Shown piece after piece: positions 43,498 to 52,675 of a stretch of 64,000 bases of DNA (position 1 is its first letter; each line of letters begins with the position of its first letter). Under the pieces are notes generated by a model, which was given only the letters and a program-made list of their open reading frames with translations, searched no databases and was not told the origin of the DNA. The stretch is from Candidatus Brocadiaceae bacterium S225 (GTDB lineage: Bacteria; Planctomycetota; Brocadiia; Brocadiales; Scalinduaceae). The stretch covers positions 62,001 to 126,000 of the forward strand of contig SMSL01000002.1 of the NCBI GenBank assembly GCA_007859995.1, written 5' to 3'. Made by a program: the position numbers and the translations under genes.

Positions 43498-44376
43498 TTG
43501 GATACGCATCAAAGAACAATTTCAAGAATAGTAGAGTATTCCGGGATAGGATTATTTACTGGGGAAGAAGTAAAGCTCCGCTTTAAACCATCGCCGGCAG
43601 GCACAGGAATAATTTTTGTGCGTACTGATATTGAGGGTCATCCAAGAGTACCAGCAAACATTGAAATGCTCTATGATACAAGACGTCTGGTAACATTAGA
43701 AAAAAATGGAGTAGGAGTCAAAAGCGTTGAACATGTGATGGCTGCTTTGGCTGGGATAGGCATTGATAATATTGAAATAGAAGTTAATAGTAGCGAGGTG
43801 CCTGCAGGCGATGGTAGCTCACTTCTGTTCCTCCAACTGCTCAAAGGTACAGGGATAAAAACTCTTGCAGAGCCAAAAAACACATTTTATTTGCAGGAGG
43901 AAATAAGAGTAAGTAATGGTGATGCAAGCATGGTCGCCTTACCATATGACAAAGGACTGTCTCTCTCCTACATTCTTGATTTTAACGGATCATTTTTAAA
44001 CAGGCAATGTTTTGAAATTGAAATGACAGAAAATAACTTTCGTGCCCAAATAGCACCTGCAAGAACGTTTGGTTTGTATACCGTTATTGAAGAATATAAA
44101 AAACTAGGATTGGGAAAAGGAGTTACTGATGATAATAGCCTTATATTACAAGAAGATGGCACAGTAACAAAACCATTATCCATGACCCCAGCTGAGTTAA
44201 GGTTTCCAAATGAATGTGTAAGACATAAAATATTGGACATGATAGGCGACCTTTACTTGACTAATCTTACATTGCATGCCCGTATAGTTGCAACTAAATC
44301 CGGGCACTATTTAAACACTCGTTTGGCTGAAAAAATATTTGAATGCTTTAAAAACAAAACTCATAAACAGGCTTAA
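43498..44376 (+). CDS. lpxC: UDP-3-O-acyl-N-acetylglucosamine deacetylase
   Basis: This 292-residue protein starts with TTG. The zinc ligands are present in SVEHVMAALAGIGIDN (His) and CVRHKILDMIGDLYL (His and Asp), as is the VPAGDGSS loop. LpxC performs the committed step of lipid A synthesis. The upstream neighbours are bamA and skp; lpxA follows after a 126-base gap, without fabZ or lpxD between them. Length is close to E. coli LpxC (305). Confidence 0.93.
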   Translation: MDTHQRTISRIVEYSGIGLFTGEEVKLRFKPSPAGTGIIFVRTDIEGHPRVPANIEMLYDTRRLVTLEKNGVGVKSVEHVMAALAGIGIDNIEIEVNSSEVPAGDGSSLLFLQLLKGTGIKTLAEPKNTFYLQEEIRVSNGDASMVALPYDKGLSLSYILDFNGSFLNRQCFEIEMTENNFRAQIAPARTFGLYTVIEEYKKLGLGKGVTDDNSLILQEDGTVTKPLSMTPAELRFPNECVRHKILDMIGDLYLTNLTLHARIVATKSGHYLNTRLAEKIFECFKNKTHKQA

Positions 44377-44502
44377 GCGCACCACAGGGTTTTTTTTGTT
44401 AACAATTCGATCAACTTTTAAGCACTTACTAATATTCTTATTTTTGATCTAAACGATTGTAGTATTAGTTCTATTGAAATAAAATAAATACGTACATCGC
44501 AA

Positions 44503-45321
44503 ATGAAAATACATTCAACAGCTGTTATTCACTCAGAAGCCATAATAGGTAAAAACGTTGAAATTGGTCCTTTTTCAGTAATAGGCGAAAACGTGAAAAT
44601 TGATGAAGGGAGCATCATTCATAACAACGTTACGATTACGGGTAATACAACTATAGCTAAAAACAACGTAATATTTCCCAATTCAGTAATAGGGGCGGAA
44701 CCTCAAGATTTAAAATATTGCGGCGAACAATCAACGCTCATAATTGGAAGTAACAACGTTATCAGGGAAAGCGTTACAATCAACACGGGAACAGAAGTAG
44801 GTGGCGGAGAGACACTGATAGGTGACAACAATCTTTTTATGTCGTGTTCGCATATAGCACATGATTGTATCATCGAAGATAATGTGCTTCTCGCCAATGG
44901 TGTGCTTTTAGGAGGGCATATAAAGGTGGAAAAACACGCAAAGTTGTTAGGGCTGGCAGGCGTACAGCCTTTTGTAACTATTGGCCAGCACTCTTATGTG
45001 GGTGGACTTTCACGGATTGTCCAAGATGTGCCGCCATACATGATAGTGGAAGGTAATCCTGCCAAAGTTCGAAAGGTTAATGTAATAGGGTTGGAAAGAT
45101 CCGGATTTTCGCAAGACACCATCAATACCATAAAAGAGGCATTTAAACAGCTCTTTCGGTCAGAAACATTGAATAGAAACCAAATACTTTCTGAGTTAGA
45201 GAGTCAGGAAAACCTGGCACCAGAAATAAAAGTTCTCATAGACTTCTTTAGGAACATTGATAAGGGTAAGTTCGGTAGATACAGAGAATCTTTACGGTCA
45301 ACATTAATAAATATAGCATAA
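44503..45321 (+). CDS. lpxA: UDP-GlcNAc acyltransferase
   Basis: This 272-residue left-handed beta-helix protein has hexapeptide repeats over about 5-185 and a helical C-terminus. The catalytic-His region is MSCSHIAHDCIIEDN, and IHSTAVIHSEAIIGKNVEIG is the standard start. LpxA adds the first acyl chain to UDP-GlcNAc. A Gfo/Idh oxidoreductase follows 13 bases later, an arrangement seen with several lipid A loci, including those where GlcNAc is first changed to a diamino sugar. Confidence 0.9.
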   Translation: MKIHSTAVIHSEAIIGKNVEIGPFSVIGENVKIDEGSIIHNNVTITGNTTIAKNNVIFPNSVIGAEPQDLKYCGEQSTLIIGSNNVIRESVTINTGTEVGGGETLIGDNNLFMSCSHIAHDCIIEDNVLLANGVLLGGHIKVEKHAKLLGLAGVQPFVTIGQHSYVGGLSRIVQDVPPYMIVEGNPAKVRKVNVIGLERSGFSQDTINTIKEAFKQLFRSETLNRNQILSELESQENLAPEIKVLIDFFRNIDKGKFGRYRESLRSTLINIA

Positions 45322-45334
45322 GAGATAAAAAGCT

Positions 45335-46348
45335 TTGGAAAAATTAAATGTTGCAGTAATAGGAGCAGGTCATCTCGGCAAGGAACATGCACGTATCTAC
45401 TCTGAGATACCGGACGTCAGCCTTGTAGGTGTCGTGGATACTGATAAAGATGCTGGTGAAGCGGTAGCACATCGTTGTAAAACCAGGTATTATAGTTCAT
45501 TCGAAGAGATTTTAAATAAAGTAGATGCGGCTAGCGTTGTTGTGCCTACCAAGTCCCATTATAAAATTACCAAAGAACTACTTAATAACGGCATTCACGT
45601 ACTAGTAGAAAAGCCAATGACGGGCACAGTATCCGAGGCCGAAGACTTAATAAAGTTGAGTAAAAAAAGCTCGACAATATTACAACCAGGATACATAGAA
45701 AGATTTAATCCTGCGCTGGAGGCTATCAAAAAGCTTGATGTTTCCTTGAAATTCATAGAGTGTCACAGGTTGAGCCCATTCACATTCCGTTCTGCCGATA
45801 TAGGCGTCGTTTTAGACTTGATGATTCACGATATAGACATTATTTTATATCTTTCAAAGTCAAAAGTAAAAAAGATAGACGCTGTTGGTGTAAATGTAAT
45901 AGCTGATAAAGAGGATATCGCAAATGCTCGCATTCAGTTTGAGAATGGTTGTGTAGCAAACATCACAGCAAGCAGAGTTTCTTTTGAGCCGATGAGAAGA
46001 ATTCGTCTTTTCTCTGAAAATTCGTATATATCGCTTGATTATCATAAGCAAGAAGTTCTTATTTACAAAAAGTCTCCAAAGTTAACCCTGAAATCTATTG
46101 ATCCTGAAGGTAAAGGTGTTACAACCATTACAGATCTCAAGAATTTTTCATTTGGAGATTTGTTAAAAATCGAACGAATAAAAATGGATAACCAGGAGCC
46201 TCTGAGAAAGGAGCTGGAATCATTTGTAGACTGTGTAAAAAACGGTAAACAACCGGTTGTTTCGGCTGAAGAGGGAATAAATGCTATAAAAATAGCGGCT
46301 ATAATCAGAGAAGAAATTAATAAAAATTTAAAAATTGCAAATATTTAA
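45335..46348 (+). CDS. Gfo/Idh/MocA-family oxidoreductase next to lpxA
   Basis: The protein has 337 residues from a TTG start. A Rossmann fold (GAGHLGKEHARIY) is followed by VLVEKPMTGTVSEAEDLI and a C-terminal alpha/beta domain. The EKP lysine of the family is present. Family members oxidise or reduce sugars with NAD(P). Beside lpxA it may act on a lipid A sugar precursor. GnnA, which oxidises UDP-GlcNAc on the way to the 2,3-diamino sugar, is one model, but no GnnB aminotransferase is seen. It belongs with the lpx genes by position. Confidence 0.75.
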   Translation: MEKLNVAVIGAGHLGKEHARIYSEIPDVSLVGVVDTDKDAGEAVAHRCKTRYYSSFEEILNKVDAASVVVPTKSHYKITKELLNNGIHVLVEKPMTGTVSEAEDLIKLSKKSSTILQPGYIERFNPALEAIKKLDVSLKFIECHRLSPFTFRSADIGVVLDLMIHDIDIILYLSKSKVKKIDAVGVNVIADKEDIANARIQFENGCVANITASRVSFEPMRRIRLFSENSYISLDYHKQEVLIYKKSPKLTLKSIDPEGKGVTTITDLKNFSFGDLLKIERIKMDNQEPLRKELESFVDCVKNGKQPVVSAEEGINAIKIAAIIREEINKNLKIANI

Positions 46349-46484
46349 AATGTCGAAAGATGCGGTATGACGTCTTTTCGGCTTTCTGTTCAAAAAAATA
46401 ACAATTTGGAGAATGTAATAAAAGAAATAATATTGTATACGTTACTGACAAGCTGCTTGTAAGGGTATTTTATAATAATTATAC

Positions 46485-46512
46485 TTGTACATATACTTTT
46501 AGTTGATATAAT
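46485..46512 (+). promoter_or_regulatory. Candidate promoter of rpsB-tsf-pyrH-frr
   Basis: TTGTAC (46485-46490) and TATAAT (46507-46512) are 16 bases apart, about 45 bases before the rpsB start. The -10 is perfect and the -35 keeps TTG. This fits a fresh promoter for the second translation block, which follows a 200-base gap. Confidence 0.5.
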
Positions 46513-46558
46513 AAAACGCTTTCGAGACGAGACAGAGAATTTATATAAGGAGTTGATT

Positions 46559-47284
46559 TTGTCAATAGTAAATCTTCAAGAATTAGTAGATGCAGGCTTT
46601 CATTTTGGGCATAGGACCAGCCGATGGAACCCTAAGATGAAACCGTTTATTTTCGGGAAGCGTAATCTGATTCATATAATTAACCTGAGAGAGACCGTTA
46701 GGGGTCTGATTACCGCTTATAAGTTTCTGGCAAAAGTTTCCAACGACAGGAAAGAAATACTCTTTGTCGGCACAAAATGGCAGGCAAAGGATGCCATTGT
46801 TGCTGAAGCTAAACGTTCTAATATGCATTACGTTTGCGAGAGGTGGCTTGGTGGTACTTTAACAAACTTTGAGACAATTCGTAAAAGACTGAAAAGATTG
46901 GAAGAGCTTGAAGAACTTGAAGAAAACGGATCAATTCATAATTATAGTAAAAAAATAATATCTTCGCTCACACGTGAGAGGAAAAAAATTGCGAAGAATC
47001 TCGAAGGTATAAAAAATATGAATAAGTTGCCATCTGTGCTGGTTATTGTAGACCCTAAGAAAGAACACATAGCAATGAAAGAAGCCATAAAGATGGGAAT
47101 ACCAACGATATGTTTGACAGACACTGACTGCGATCCTGATCTGGTAGATGTATGTGTTCCTGGAAACGATGACGCTATCAGAGCAATCAGATTATTCTTA
47201 AATAAGACGGCAGATGCAATATTAGAGGGACAACCTTCAGCGAAAACGGAAGAAGGCAGCAAGGTATTACAGGAAACTACTTAA
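46559..47284 (+). CDS. rpsB: 30S ribosomal protein S2
   Basis: The product has 241 residues from the TTG at 46559. An earlier in-frame TTG at 46553 directly abuts AAGGAG (46547-46552), while 46559 lies 6 bases from it and gives the usual [18 protein letters not shown] start. The S2 core reads [19 protein letters not shown], then [16 protein letters not shown] and [10 protein letters not shown]. It is a 30S assembly protein needed for S1 binding. It is followed by tsf, as in most bacteria. Confidence 0.93.
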   Translation: MSIVNLQELVDAGFHFGHRTSRWNPKMKPFIFGKRNLIHIINLRETVRGLITAYKFLAKVSNDRKEILFVGTKWQAKDAIVAEAKRSNMHYVCERWLGGTLTNFETIRKRLKRLEELEELEENGSIHNYSKKIISSLTRERKKIAKNLEGIKNMNKLPSVLVIVDPKKEHIAMKEAIKMGIPTICLTDTDCDPDLVDVCVPGNDDAIRAIRLFLNKTADAILEGQPSAKTEEGSKVLQETT

Positions 47285-47388
47285 AAGTATCATCTACCGA
47301 AATAACATCTTGTAACAGTTGAAACCTCCCTTAATCATGATCTTTATTATTAATAAAACTTAAGATAAATATATGGAGTTACAGTGCA

Positions 47389-47976
47389 ATGGCTATTGAG
47401 GCATCAAGCGTAAGAGAATTAAGAGATAGGACGAGTGCAGGAGTCTTAGACTGTAAGAATGCACTTGAAGAAGCAAATGGCGACTTTGAGAAAGCAGGAG
47501 AGATTCTTAGGGCAAAAGGGCTGGCCAAGGCCATGAAAAAGGGATCGCGCGGAACACCTGAAGGTCGGGTGGGTTCGTACATACACACTAACGGTAAAGT
47601 AGGGGTTTTAATCGAGGTCAATTGTGAAACTGATTTTGTTGCCAAGAATGACGTATTCGAAGACCTGGTAAAAGATATTTGTATGCATATAGCTGCAACT
47701 GACCCGATGGCCGTAAGTAGGGAGACTGTTCCTCAAGAAATGATTGATAGAGAAAGAAAGGCATACAATGAAGAATTTAAAGACAAGCCGAACAATGTAA
47801 GGGATAAAATAATTGACGGCAAGATGGAGAGTTTTTACAAAGAAGTTTGCCTTATTAATCAGCCTTTTGTAAAAGACAACGATCAGACGATAGAAGATTT
47901 ATTAAAAAACGCAATTACAAAACTTGGCGAAAACATTAAGATTAGTCGTTTTGCAAGGTTTGCGATTGGAGAATAG
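47389..47976 (+). CDS. tsf: Elongation factor Ts (short form)
   Basis: This 195-residue protein is the short EF-Ts type (about 200 residues; E. coli has 283). An N-terminal UBA-like domain reads VRELRDRTSAGVLDCKNALE, and the core has VNCETDFVAKND. It exchanges GDP for GTP on EF-Tu. It lies between rpsB and pyrH. The pyrH start lies inside its last codons. Confidence 0.93.
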   Translation: MAIEASSVRELRDRTSAGVLDCKNALEEANGDFEKAGEILRAKGLAKAMKKGSRGTPEGRVGSYIHTNGKVGVLIEVNCETDFVAKNDVFEDLVKDICMHIAATDPMAVSRETVPQEMIDRERKAYNEEFKDKPNNVRDKIIDGKMESFYKEVCLINQPFVKDNDQTIEDLLKNAITKLGENIKISRFARFAIGE

Positions 47977-48703
47977 AATCATTGCTACCAAAAAGTATAG
48001 GCGCGTTCTTTTAAAAATTAGTGGTGAAGGGTTCTGTTCAGAGAACTCATCAGTAATAGATATTCCAAAGTGCGATCTGATAGCAGAAGAAATAAGCAGT
48101 GCAAGGGATGCTGGGGTTGATATTGCCGTAGTCGTAGGCGGTGGTAATATTATAAGAGGTTCAAAATTAAGTCAGTCAGGTGTTGAACGCGTACGAGCTG
48201 ATCAGTTAGGGATGATTGCAACGAACATTAATGCAATTGTTCTACAGAATTCACTTGAAAAACTAAAAGTGCCGACAAGGGTTTTAAGTGCGATAGAAAT
48301 TCAGGGTATAGTAGAGGCTTATACCGTACATAAATGCCGGAGTTTTCTGGAAAAGGGTTTTGTTGTTATTCTTGCTGGCGGAACAGGCAGCCCTTATTTC
48401 ACAACTGACACTGCGGCCGCACTGAGAGCAATAGAAATTGGCGCAGATGCATTTCTTAAAGGAACTAAGGTTTGTGGAGTATACTCTGATGATCCTATTA
48501 CGAACCCGAAAGCGAAGAAGTACAACAGATTAGAATATATGGAAGCGTTAAACAATAAGCTAAATGTAATGGATGCAACAGCAATATCTCTAAGCATGGA
48601 AAATGAGCTTCCAATAATTGTGTTCAACCTCAGAAAAAAGAACAATATCAGCAAGGCTATAATAGGCGATAAAATTGGCACTTACGTAGGAAACGCCGAA
48701 TGA
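47966..48703 (+). CDS. pyrH: UMP kinase
   Basis: From the TTG at 47966 the product has about 245 residues. No ATG is near the conserved start YRRVLLKISGEGF, and TTG 47966 has an AAGG site about 9 bases upstream; ATT 47981 is another possibility. The amino-acid-kinase features are IAVVVGGGNIIRG and VFVVILAGGTGSPYFTTDTAAALRA-like blocks (ILAGGTGSPYFTTD). It phosphorylates UMP to UDP. The start lies 11 bases inside tsf and the end overlaps frr by 4, so translation is coupled across the set. Confidence 0.9.
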   Translation: MENRIIATKKYRRVLLKISGEGFCSENSSVIDIPKCDLIAEEISSARDAGVDIAVVVGGGNIIRGSKLSQSGVERVRADQLGMIATNINAIVLQNSLEKLKVPTRVLSAIEIQGIVEAYTVHKCRSFLEKGFVVILAGGTGSPYFTTDTAAALRAIEIGADAFLKGTKVCGVYSDDPITNPKAKKYNRLEYMEALNNKLNVMDATAISLSMENELPIIVFNLRKKNNISKAIIGDKIGTYVGNAE

Positions 48704-49260
48704 CATCAATAGAAATACAAAATGAAACGAAGAAAAAGATGGAGAAAACTCTTGATCTTTTGAAAGAAGAATTTAAGAGTATAAGAACTGGTCGGGCGAC
48801 ACCAGGTCTTGTTGAAAATGTCAGAGTTAGTTGTTATGGTTCTCTTACCCCAATAAAACAAATTGCAAATATTACGGCACCGGAACCACAATTGATAATC
48901 ATTAGTCCTTATGATCCTTCCATTTTAAAAGACATTGACAAGGCGATATCACAATCAGATCTGGGACTAACAACAAATACTGATGGAAAGATTATTCGAG
49001 TACTCATACCTCCTTTAAGCGGAGATCGAAGAGGAAAGATTGTTTCTCAAATAAAGGACATGACAGAAGCGTCTAAGATTTCTATCAGGAATATAAGGCG
49101 TGATGCAAATAAACACATTGATAAAGAGGAAAAGGATTCAGTGTTAACTGAGGATGAAGCAAAAAAGGCAAAAGATCAGATACAGAAGTTTATTCACGAA
49201 AACGAGGCAAAAATTAATGAGCTTTTAACACAGAAAACAGGTGAAATTCTAACAATATAA
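48700..49260 (+). CDS. frr: Ribosome recycling factor
   Basis: This 186-residue protein has SIRTGRATPGLVENVRVSC near the start, a PYDPSILKDIDKAI block and helical RIPPLSGDRR-type sequence (LIPPLSGDRRGKIV). RRF releases ribosomes from messenger after termination. The start overlaps the pyrH stop (ATGA). Two tRNA genes and a terminator follow. Confidence 0.94.
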   Translation: MTSIEIQNETKKKMEKTLDLLKEEFKSIRTGRATPGLVENVRVSCYGSLTPIKQIANITAPEPQLIIISPYDPSILKDIDKAISQSDLGLTTNTDGKIIRVLIPPLSGDRRGKIVSQIKDMTEASKISIRNIRRDANKHIDKEEKDSVLTEDEAKKAKDQIQKFIHENEAKINELLTQKTGEILTI

Positions 49261-49267
49261 ATATACG

Positions 49268-49340
49268 GGGGGCATAGCTCAGTTGGTAGAGCACCGCCCT
49301 TTTAAGGCGATTGTCGAAGGTTCGAGTCCTTCTGCCCTCA
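49268..49340 (+). tRNA. tRNA-Lys (anticodon TTT)
   Basis: A full cloverleaf can be folded: acceptor GGGGGCA/TGCCCTC, D-arm GCTC/GAGC, anticodon loop CTTTTAA with TTT, and T-arm GAAGG-TTCGAGT-CCTTC. The anticodon stem has one mismatch at its base (C27 with A43). CCA is not encoded. It lies 7 bases after frr. Confidence 0.95.
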
Positions 49341-49363
49341 CTTATATGGTCACAGTTAATTCA

Positions 49364-49438
<75 letters not shown>

Positions 49439-49444
49439 AATATT

Positions 49445-49483
49445 AAAAGGTTTGTACTTGTTATCTAAGTACAAACCTTTTTT
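49445..49483 (+). terminator. Rho-independent terminator after the tRNA pair
   Basis: A perfect 15-bp stem (AAAAGGTTTGTACTT at 49445-49459 with its complement at 49467-49481) has a 7-base loop GTTATCT and runs into TTTTTT. It closes the rpsB-tsf-pyrH-frr-tRNA unit. Confidence 0.92.
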
Positions 49484-49619
49484 ACGTTCAGGGTAATTGA
49501 CAAATATGAAAGTTAATTATTCATGAATGTGACAATTCATCCTTTTGAGTGGTAATAATAATTAATCTATTCAAACATTTTATTGTCTTGAGTAGATTAA
49601 TTTAGCGTTCAAAGATATT

Positions 49620-49850
49620 ATGACTGCTAAAAAAAAGCGTAAAAATATCTGCATTAACTGTTATAATCAGCATGGATGCTTGACGGATGAGCCTTTGTGC
49701 CTGCTTATGGAGCGTGAAGATGCAGAAAAATCTCTTTCTGGGAAAATACTTATGGAAAGAAAAGGTTTGCTTAAGGACTGTCAAAGATGTTCCCATTTTA
49801 GATTGTGCTGGACCGAAGATGTCTATAGAAGAGCGATGAAGGAAGATTGA
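49620..49850 (+). CDS. Small Cys-rich protein (possible metal or Fe-S binding)
   Basis: This 76-residue protein has seven cysteines: C11, C14, C20, C27 in CINCYNQHGCLTDEPLC and C54, C57, C63 in CQRCSHFRLC. The spacing suggests a zinc ribbon or an iron-sulfur site. The N-terminus is very basic (AKKKRKN). Fifteen bases later comes a secreted CGWC thioredoxin, with which it may be co-transcribed. I do not recognise the family. No signal peptide is present, so it is cytoplasmic. Confidence 0.6.
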   Translation: MTAKKKRKNICINCYNQHGCLTDEPLCLLMEREDAEKSLSGKILMERKGLLKDCQRCSHFRLCWTEDVYRRAMKED

Positions 49851-49865
49851 AAGGAAAATAACCGA

Positions 49866-50327
49866 ATGAGAAAATGTTTTATCACAAGTGTGTTAATAGT
49901 AGTAATAGCAATGCTGTATTGCTCAAAAACAGAAGCTACAAACTGGGAGACAGATTTTGAAAAAGCATCATCAGTGGCCAAAGCCTCTGGTAAATATATG
50001 CTGCTTGATTTCAGTGGATCTGATTGGTGTGGTTGGTGTAAAAGACTGGAAAAAGAAGTTTTTTCACAGGATGTCTTCAAGGGTTTTGCGGAAGAAAGCC
50101 TTATATGTGTATTAATGGATTTTCCTCGTGCAAAAAAGCAGACAGAGGAATTGAAGCAGCAAAACCTGGATTTGGCACGAAAGTACGAAATAAAGGGCTA
50201 CCCGACTATTATCATTCTCAGCCCGGATGGAAAGCCGGTTGGTAGAACCGGATACTTACAGGGCGGACCTTGGGAATATGTACGGCACCTGAAGAAAATC
50301 ATAGAAGATTACAAGGAAAAACAATAG
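49866..50327 (+). CDS. Secreted thioredoxin-fold protein with CGWC
   Basis: The protein has 153 residues: signal peptide (about 1-24) and a thioredoxin fold with DFSGSDWCGWCKRLEKEVFS (active cysteines C55, C58) and the cis-Pro GYPTIIILSPDG. It belongs to the thiol-disulfide family (thioredoxin_7/DUF255-like) that acts in the periplasm on cytochromes or envelope proteins. It follows the small Cys-rich gene. The substrate is unknown. Confidence 0.82.
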   Translation: MRKCFITSVLIVVIAMLYCSKTEATNWETDFEKASSVAKASGKYMLLDFSGSDWCGWCKRLEKEVFSQDVFKGFAEESLICVLMDFPRAKKQTEELKQQNLDLARKYEIKGYPTIIILSPDGKPVGRTGYLQGGPWEYVRHLKKIIEDYKEKQ

Positions 50328-50445
50328 TAATCTCAAGAAGAGGATCTGAATATCGTTTAATTAAATGGTATGATTTGTTGTACTTAGCCCGTAAGGGCGA
50401 TTCGGTTTCTATTCGAAATTGCTACTGTAGTTATTCAGATACGGG

Positions 50446-51477
50446 TTATTCCTCCTGTTCTTCAGGATCTTTTATAATATCCTGTTCTTCCTCTTTTTTG
50501 TGTGCCCTGTAGATAAAATATATATACCCGCCGACTATTATAATGAATATGGATGCGATGATTATAAGTTTATTTTCAACTTCGTGAATTTGAGCAAACG
50601 CTTCTGCTTCATCAATCTCAACCAGGAGCGCCCAGTTAATAAAGTTGAGATTAAGCGGTGTGTACGCACTTAACACGGGAACGCCTCGATAATCATCAAT
50701 AATTTTTTTGCCAACATATCCTTCAAATGCATCTCTGGTTGCTTCTGTGTTTACCTCTTTTTGAAGTATTGTCGGTGTCACAGAAAATCTTGAATTAGAA
50801 CGCATAAAACCGTCCTCACCCACCAGATACATCTCACCTGTTTGTCCCAGACCGGCCCTTTGTGTCAGAATAGTATCCAGATGAGCAAAGGGGATCTCGA
50901 TAACTATTACACCCAACAGGCTTTCTGCTTCGAAGACAGGAGCTCCAAAATAAGCAGTGAAATCACTTATTTTATCATTCCAGTAATAGTCCTCAAAGCT
51001 AACATCTTCCAAAGATATTTTAAATATGCTGGCAATTCTGTGCTCCTTAAATTCCCCTACAAACAAATCAGTTCCGCTAAAATCCTCCTTCAGCTCTGAA
51101 TATATAACGCTTCCATCCTTATCCACAAAAAATATGTTTGCATAGCCGTAGGCAGATACATAATATTCCATTAAAGGCTGGTAAATACTTTGTATCTTCT
51201 GAAATTGCTGGTTTTCGAGACCATAGGCACGAAAGGCGCCAGAGAGTCTGGTAAACCCTTTGGCAATTACCGGATTTCTTGAGAGGACGTCTATATCACC
51301 ATATCTTGCGTTAAAATAATTCCATATCTGAAGTTTCAGAAGATCTCTGGTCGTAATAAGGTGATTAAAATAATTATCTTTGATAGCCAGTTTATAAGAA
51401 TTATAACTTAGGAACGGTACGATCAAAAAAAAAGTTAAAAGTGCTATTGATATTGCTATAGTTATCTTTTTCACCAT
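50446..51477 (-). CDS. Cache-domain membrane sensor without an output domain
   Basis: This 343-residue protein has a membrane helix (about 8-28), a long extracytoplasmic double-Cache-like domain (about 30-295) with ANIFFVDKDGSVIYS, LLGVIVIEIPFAHLD and GQTGEMYLVGEDGFM, and a second helix (about 304-326). An acidic tail of about 20 residues ends it. Cache domains bind small ligands, but there is no HAMP, kinase, GGDEF or methyl-accepting domain. Signalling would need a partner protein; none is encoded next to it. Confidence 0.78.
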   Translation of the reverse strand: MVKKITIAISIALLTFFLIVPFLSYNSYKLAIKDNYFNHLITTRDLLKLQIWNYFNARYGDIDVLSRNPVIAKGFTRLSGAFRAYGLENQQFQKIQSIYQPLMEYYVSAYGYANIFFVDKDGSVIYSELKEDFSGTDLFVGEFKEHRIASIFKISLEDVSFEDYYWNDKISDFTAYFGAPVFEAESLLGVIVIEIPFAHLDTILTQRAGLGQTGEMYLVGEDGFMRSNSRFSVTPTILQKEVNTEATRDAFEGYVGKKIIDDYRGVPVLSAYTPLNLNFINWALLVEIDEAEAFAQIHEVENKLIIIASIFIIIVGGYIYFIYRAHKKEEEQDIIKDPEEQEE

Positions 51478-51794
51478 AACTTGTATAATTCAAACAATTA
51501 GAAAAATTATTTTATTCTGGATTAAGAGTTAATTGATTCCGGCTACCTAAGGATTGGATCCCTTTATATTGATTGACAGATTATGTGCGTGAATGCTAAT
51601 ATGGAATAGGCACTAAGTATTATATATTTTTGAAAGGATGTCAAGGTTTAGTTTGCAATCTTTTTTTACCTATCCTTGATTTTCTGCTCGATTCATGATA
51701 TTTTCATTAGCAAAATGTGTTTTATGGAAGTCTGACGTATGGAAAGCTATCCAAATATTTAATGATAATTCTAAGTAGTGAAAGGGGATATCTT
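51478..51794. other. Gap before the secreted calcium-repeat protein
   Basis: About 315 bases between the divergent Cache gene and the next gene. It should hold both promoters, but no clear pair of boxes was found. No ORF or strong repeat was seen. Confidence 0.4.
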
Positions 51795-52430
51795 ATGAAC
51801 AAGGTAGGATTTAACAAAATTTTATTTTTTAGCATGCTGTGCATCGGTCTTCTTGTTGGAGCAAAGAGTGTAACAGCTGATTCTGTCAGAGCTGATGTTA
51901 ATGCGACGTACGTACCGGGATTTAACAGGTACTGTTTCCAAATAACCAATGACGACCAGAACGAACCTGACCCAAAGTACCATACTGAGCACATTGCGTC
52001 TGTAACGGTAAAATTCATTTCGAAAGATGCAACAGCGGCCGACCATCGGTTCAGGGGCAATGTTACAGGGCCTAACCTCTGGGACTCACAAGTTACCATA
52101 CGCGGCAAGGAGCAACAAGTTGTCTGGACGTTTGGTGGGTACTATGGTGCAGGCAGTAAAACTAAATTTACCGTTGAAAAACCGGACGCAACAATCAAAC
52201 CAGGAGACCGCTCTGATATCTTCAGTTTTATCATTAACGGAGATATTATAGTAACAGATGTTGAAACCGGCTATCAGGAATCACCGGGTTTTTTTAGAAG
52301 TCATTCCAAAATATCTTATCCGTTCGGTGAAGAACTTTTAACCAATGACAACGATACAGATTTCTTGAGAGATAAAGATGGTGACGGGATTGTAGACATG
52401 TATGATGACAATCCGGATAGTACTGAATGA
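51795..52430 (+). CDS. Secreted protein with C-terminal calcium-binding-type repeat
   Basis: From ATG 51795 the product has 211 residues. The start is set by AAAGGGG 8 bases upstream and by a signal peptide (MNKVGFNKILFFSMLCIGLL); the ATG at 51717 would bury the signal. The middle is beta-rich with no recognised motif. The end has DNDTDFLRDKDGDGIVDMYD, a thrombospondin-3-like Asp-rich repeat that usually binds calcium. It is probably exported or surface-bound. The family was not recognised. Confidence 0.6.
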   Translation: MNKVGFNKILFFSMLCIGLLVGAKSVTADSVRADVNATYVPGFNRYCFQITNDDQNEPDPKYHTEHIASVTVKFISKDATAADHRFRGNVTGPNLWDSQVTIRGKEQQVVWTFGGYYGAGSKTKFTVEKPDATIKPGDRSDIFSFIINGDIIVTDVETGYQESPGFFRSHSKISYPFGEELLTNDNDTDFLRDKDGDGIVDMYDDNPDSTE

Positions 52431-52510
52431 CACAAAAATCCTGAAACCATAAGAGATGTCCGTGTCATGTAGTGTCTCCGGACAATGGAAATTTGGTATC
52501 ATTTCACTTC

Positions 52511-52541
52511 CCTGCCTGTGATACGAAGGTATGCAGGCAGG
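52511..52541. repeat. Inverted repeat CCTGCCTG-15-CAGGCAGG
   Basis: A perfect 8-bp stem with a 15-base loop, about 80 bases after the secreted-protein gene. It resembles a fragment of a dispersed palindrome; no T-tract follows, so a terminator role is uncertain. Confidence 0.5.
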
Positions 52542-52675
52542 TTCGATTAAAAAAATTATTAAATCCTCGTTAGAATCTTCTCATCGCAAAGCTCCCTTTC
52601 GGCGTGCGCCAATTTGGAACAATGAGAAAAATTCTCCTGTGTTTATCTCTTCTAAGGGGAGGTTTTTGGATGAGA

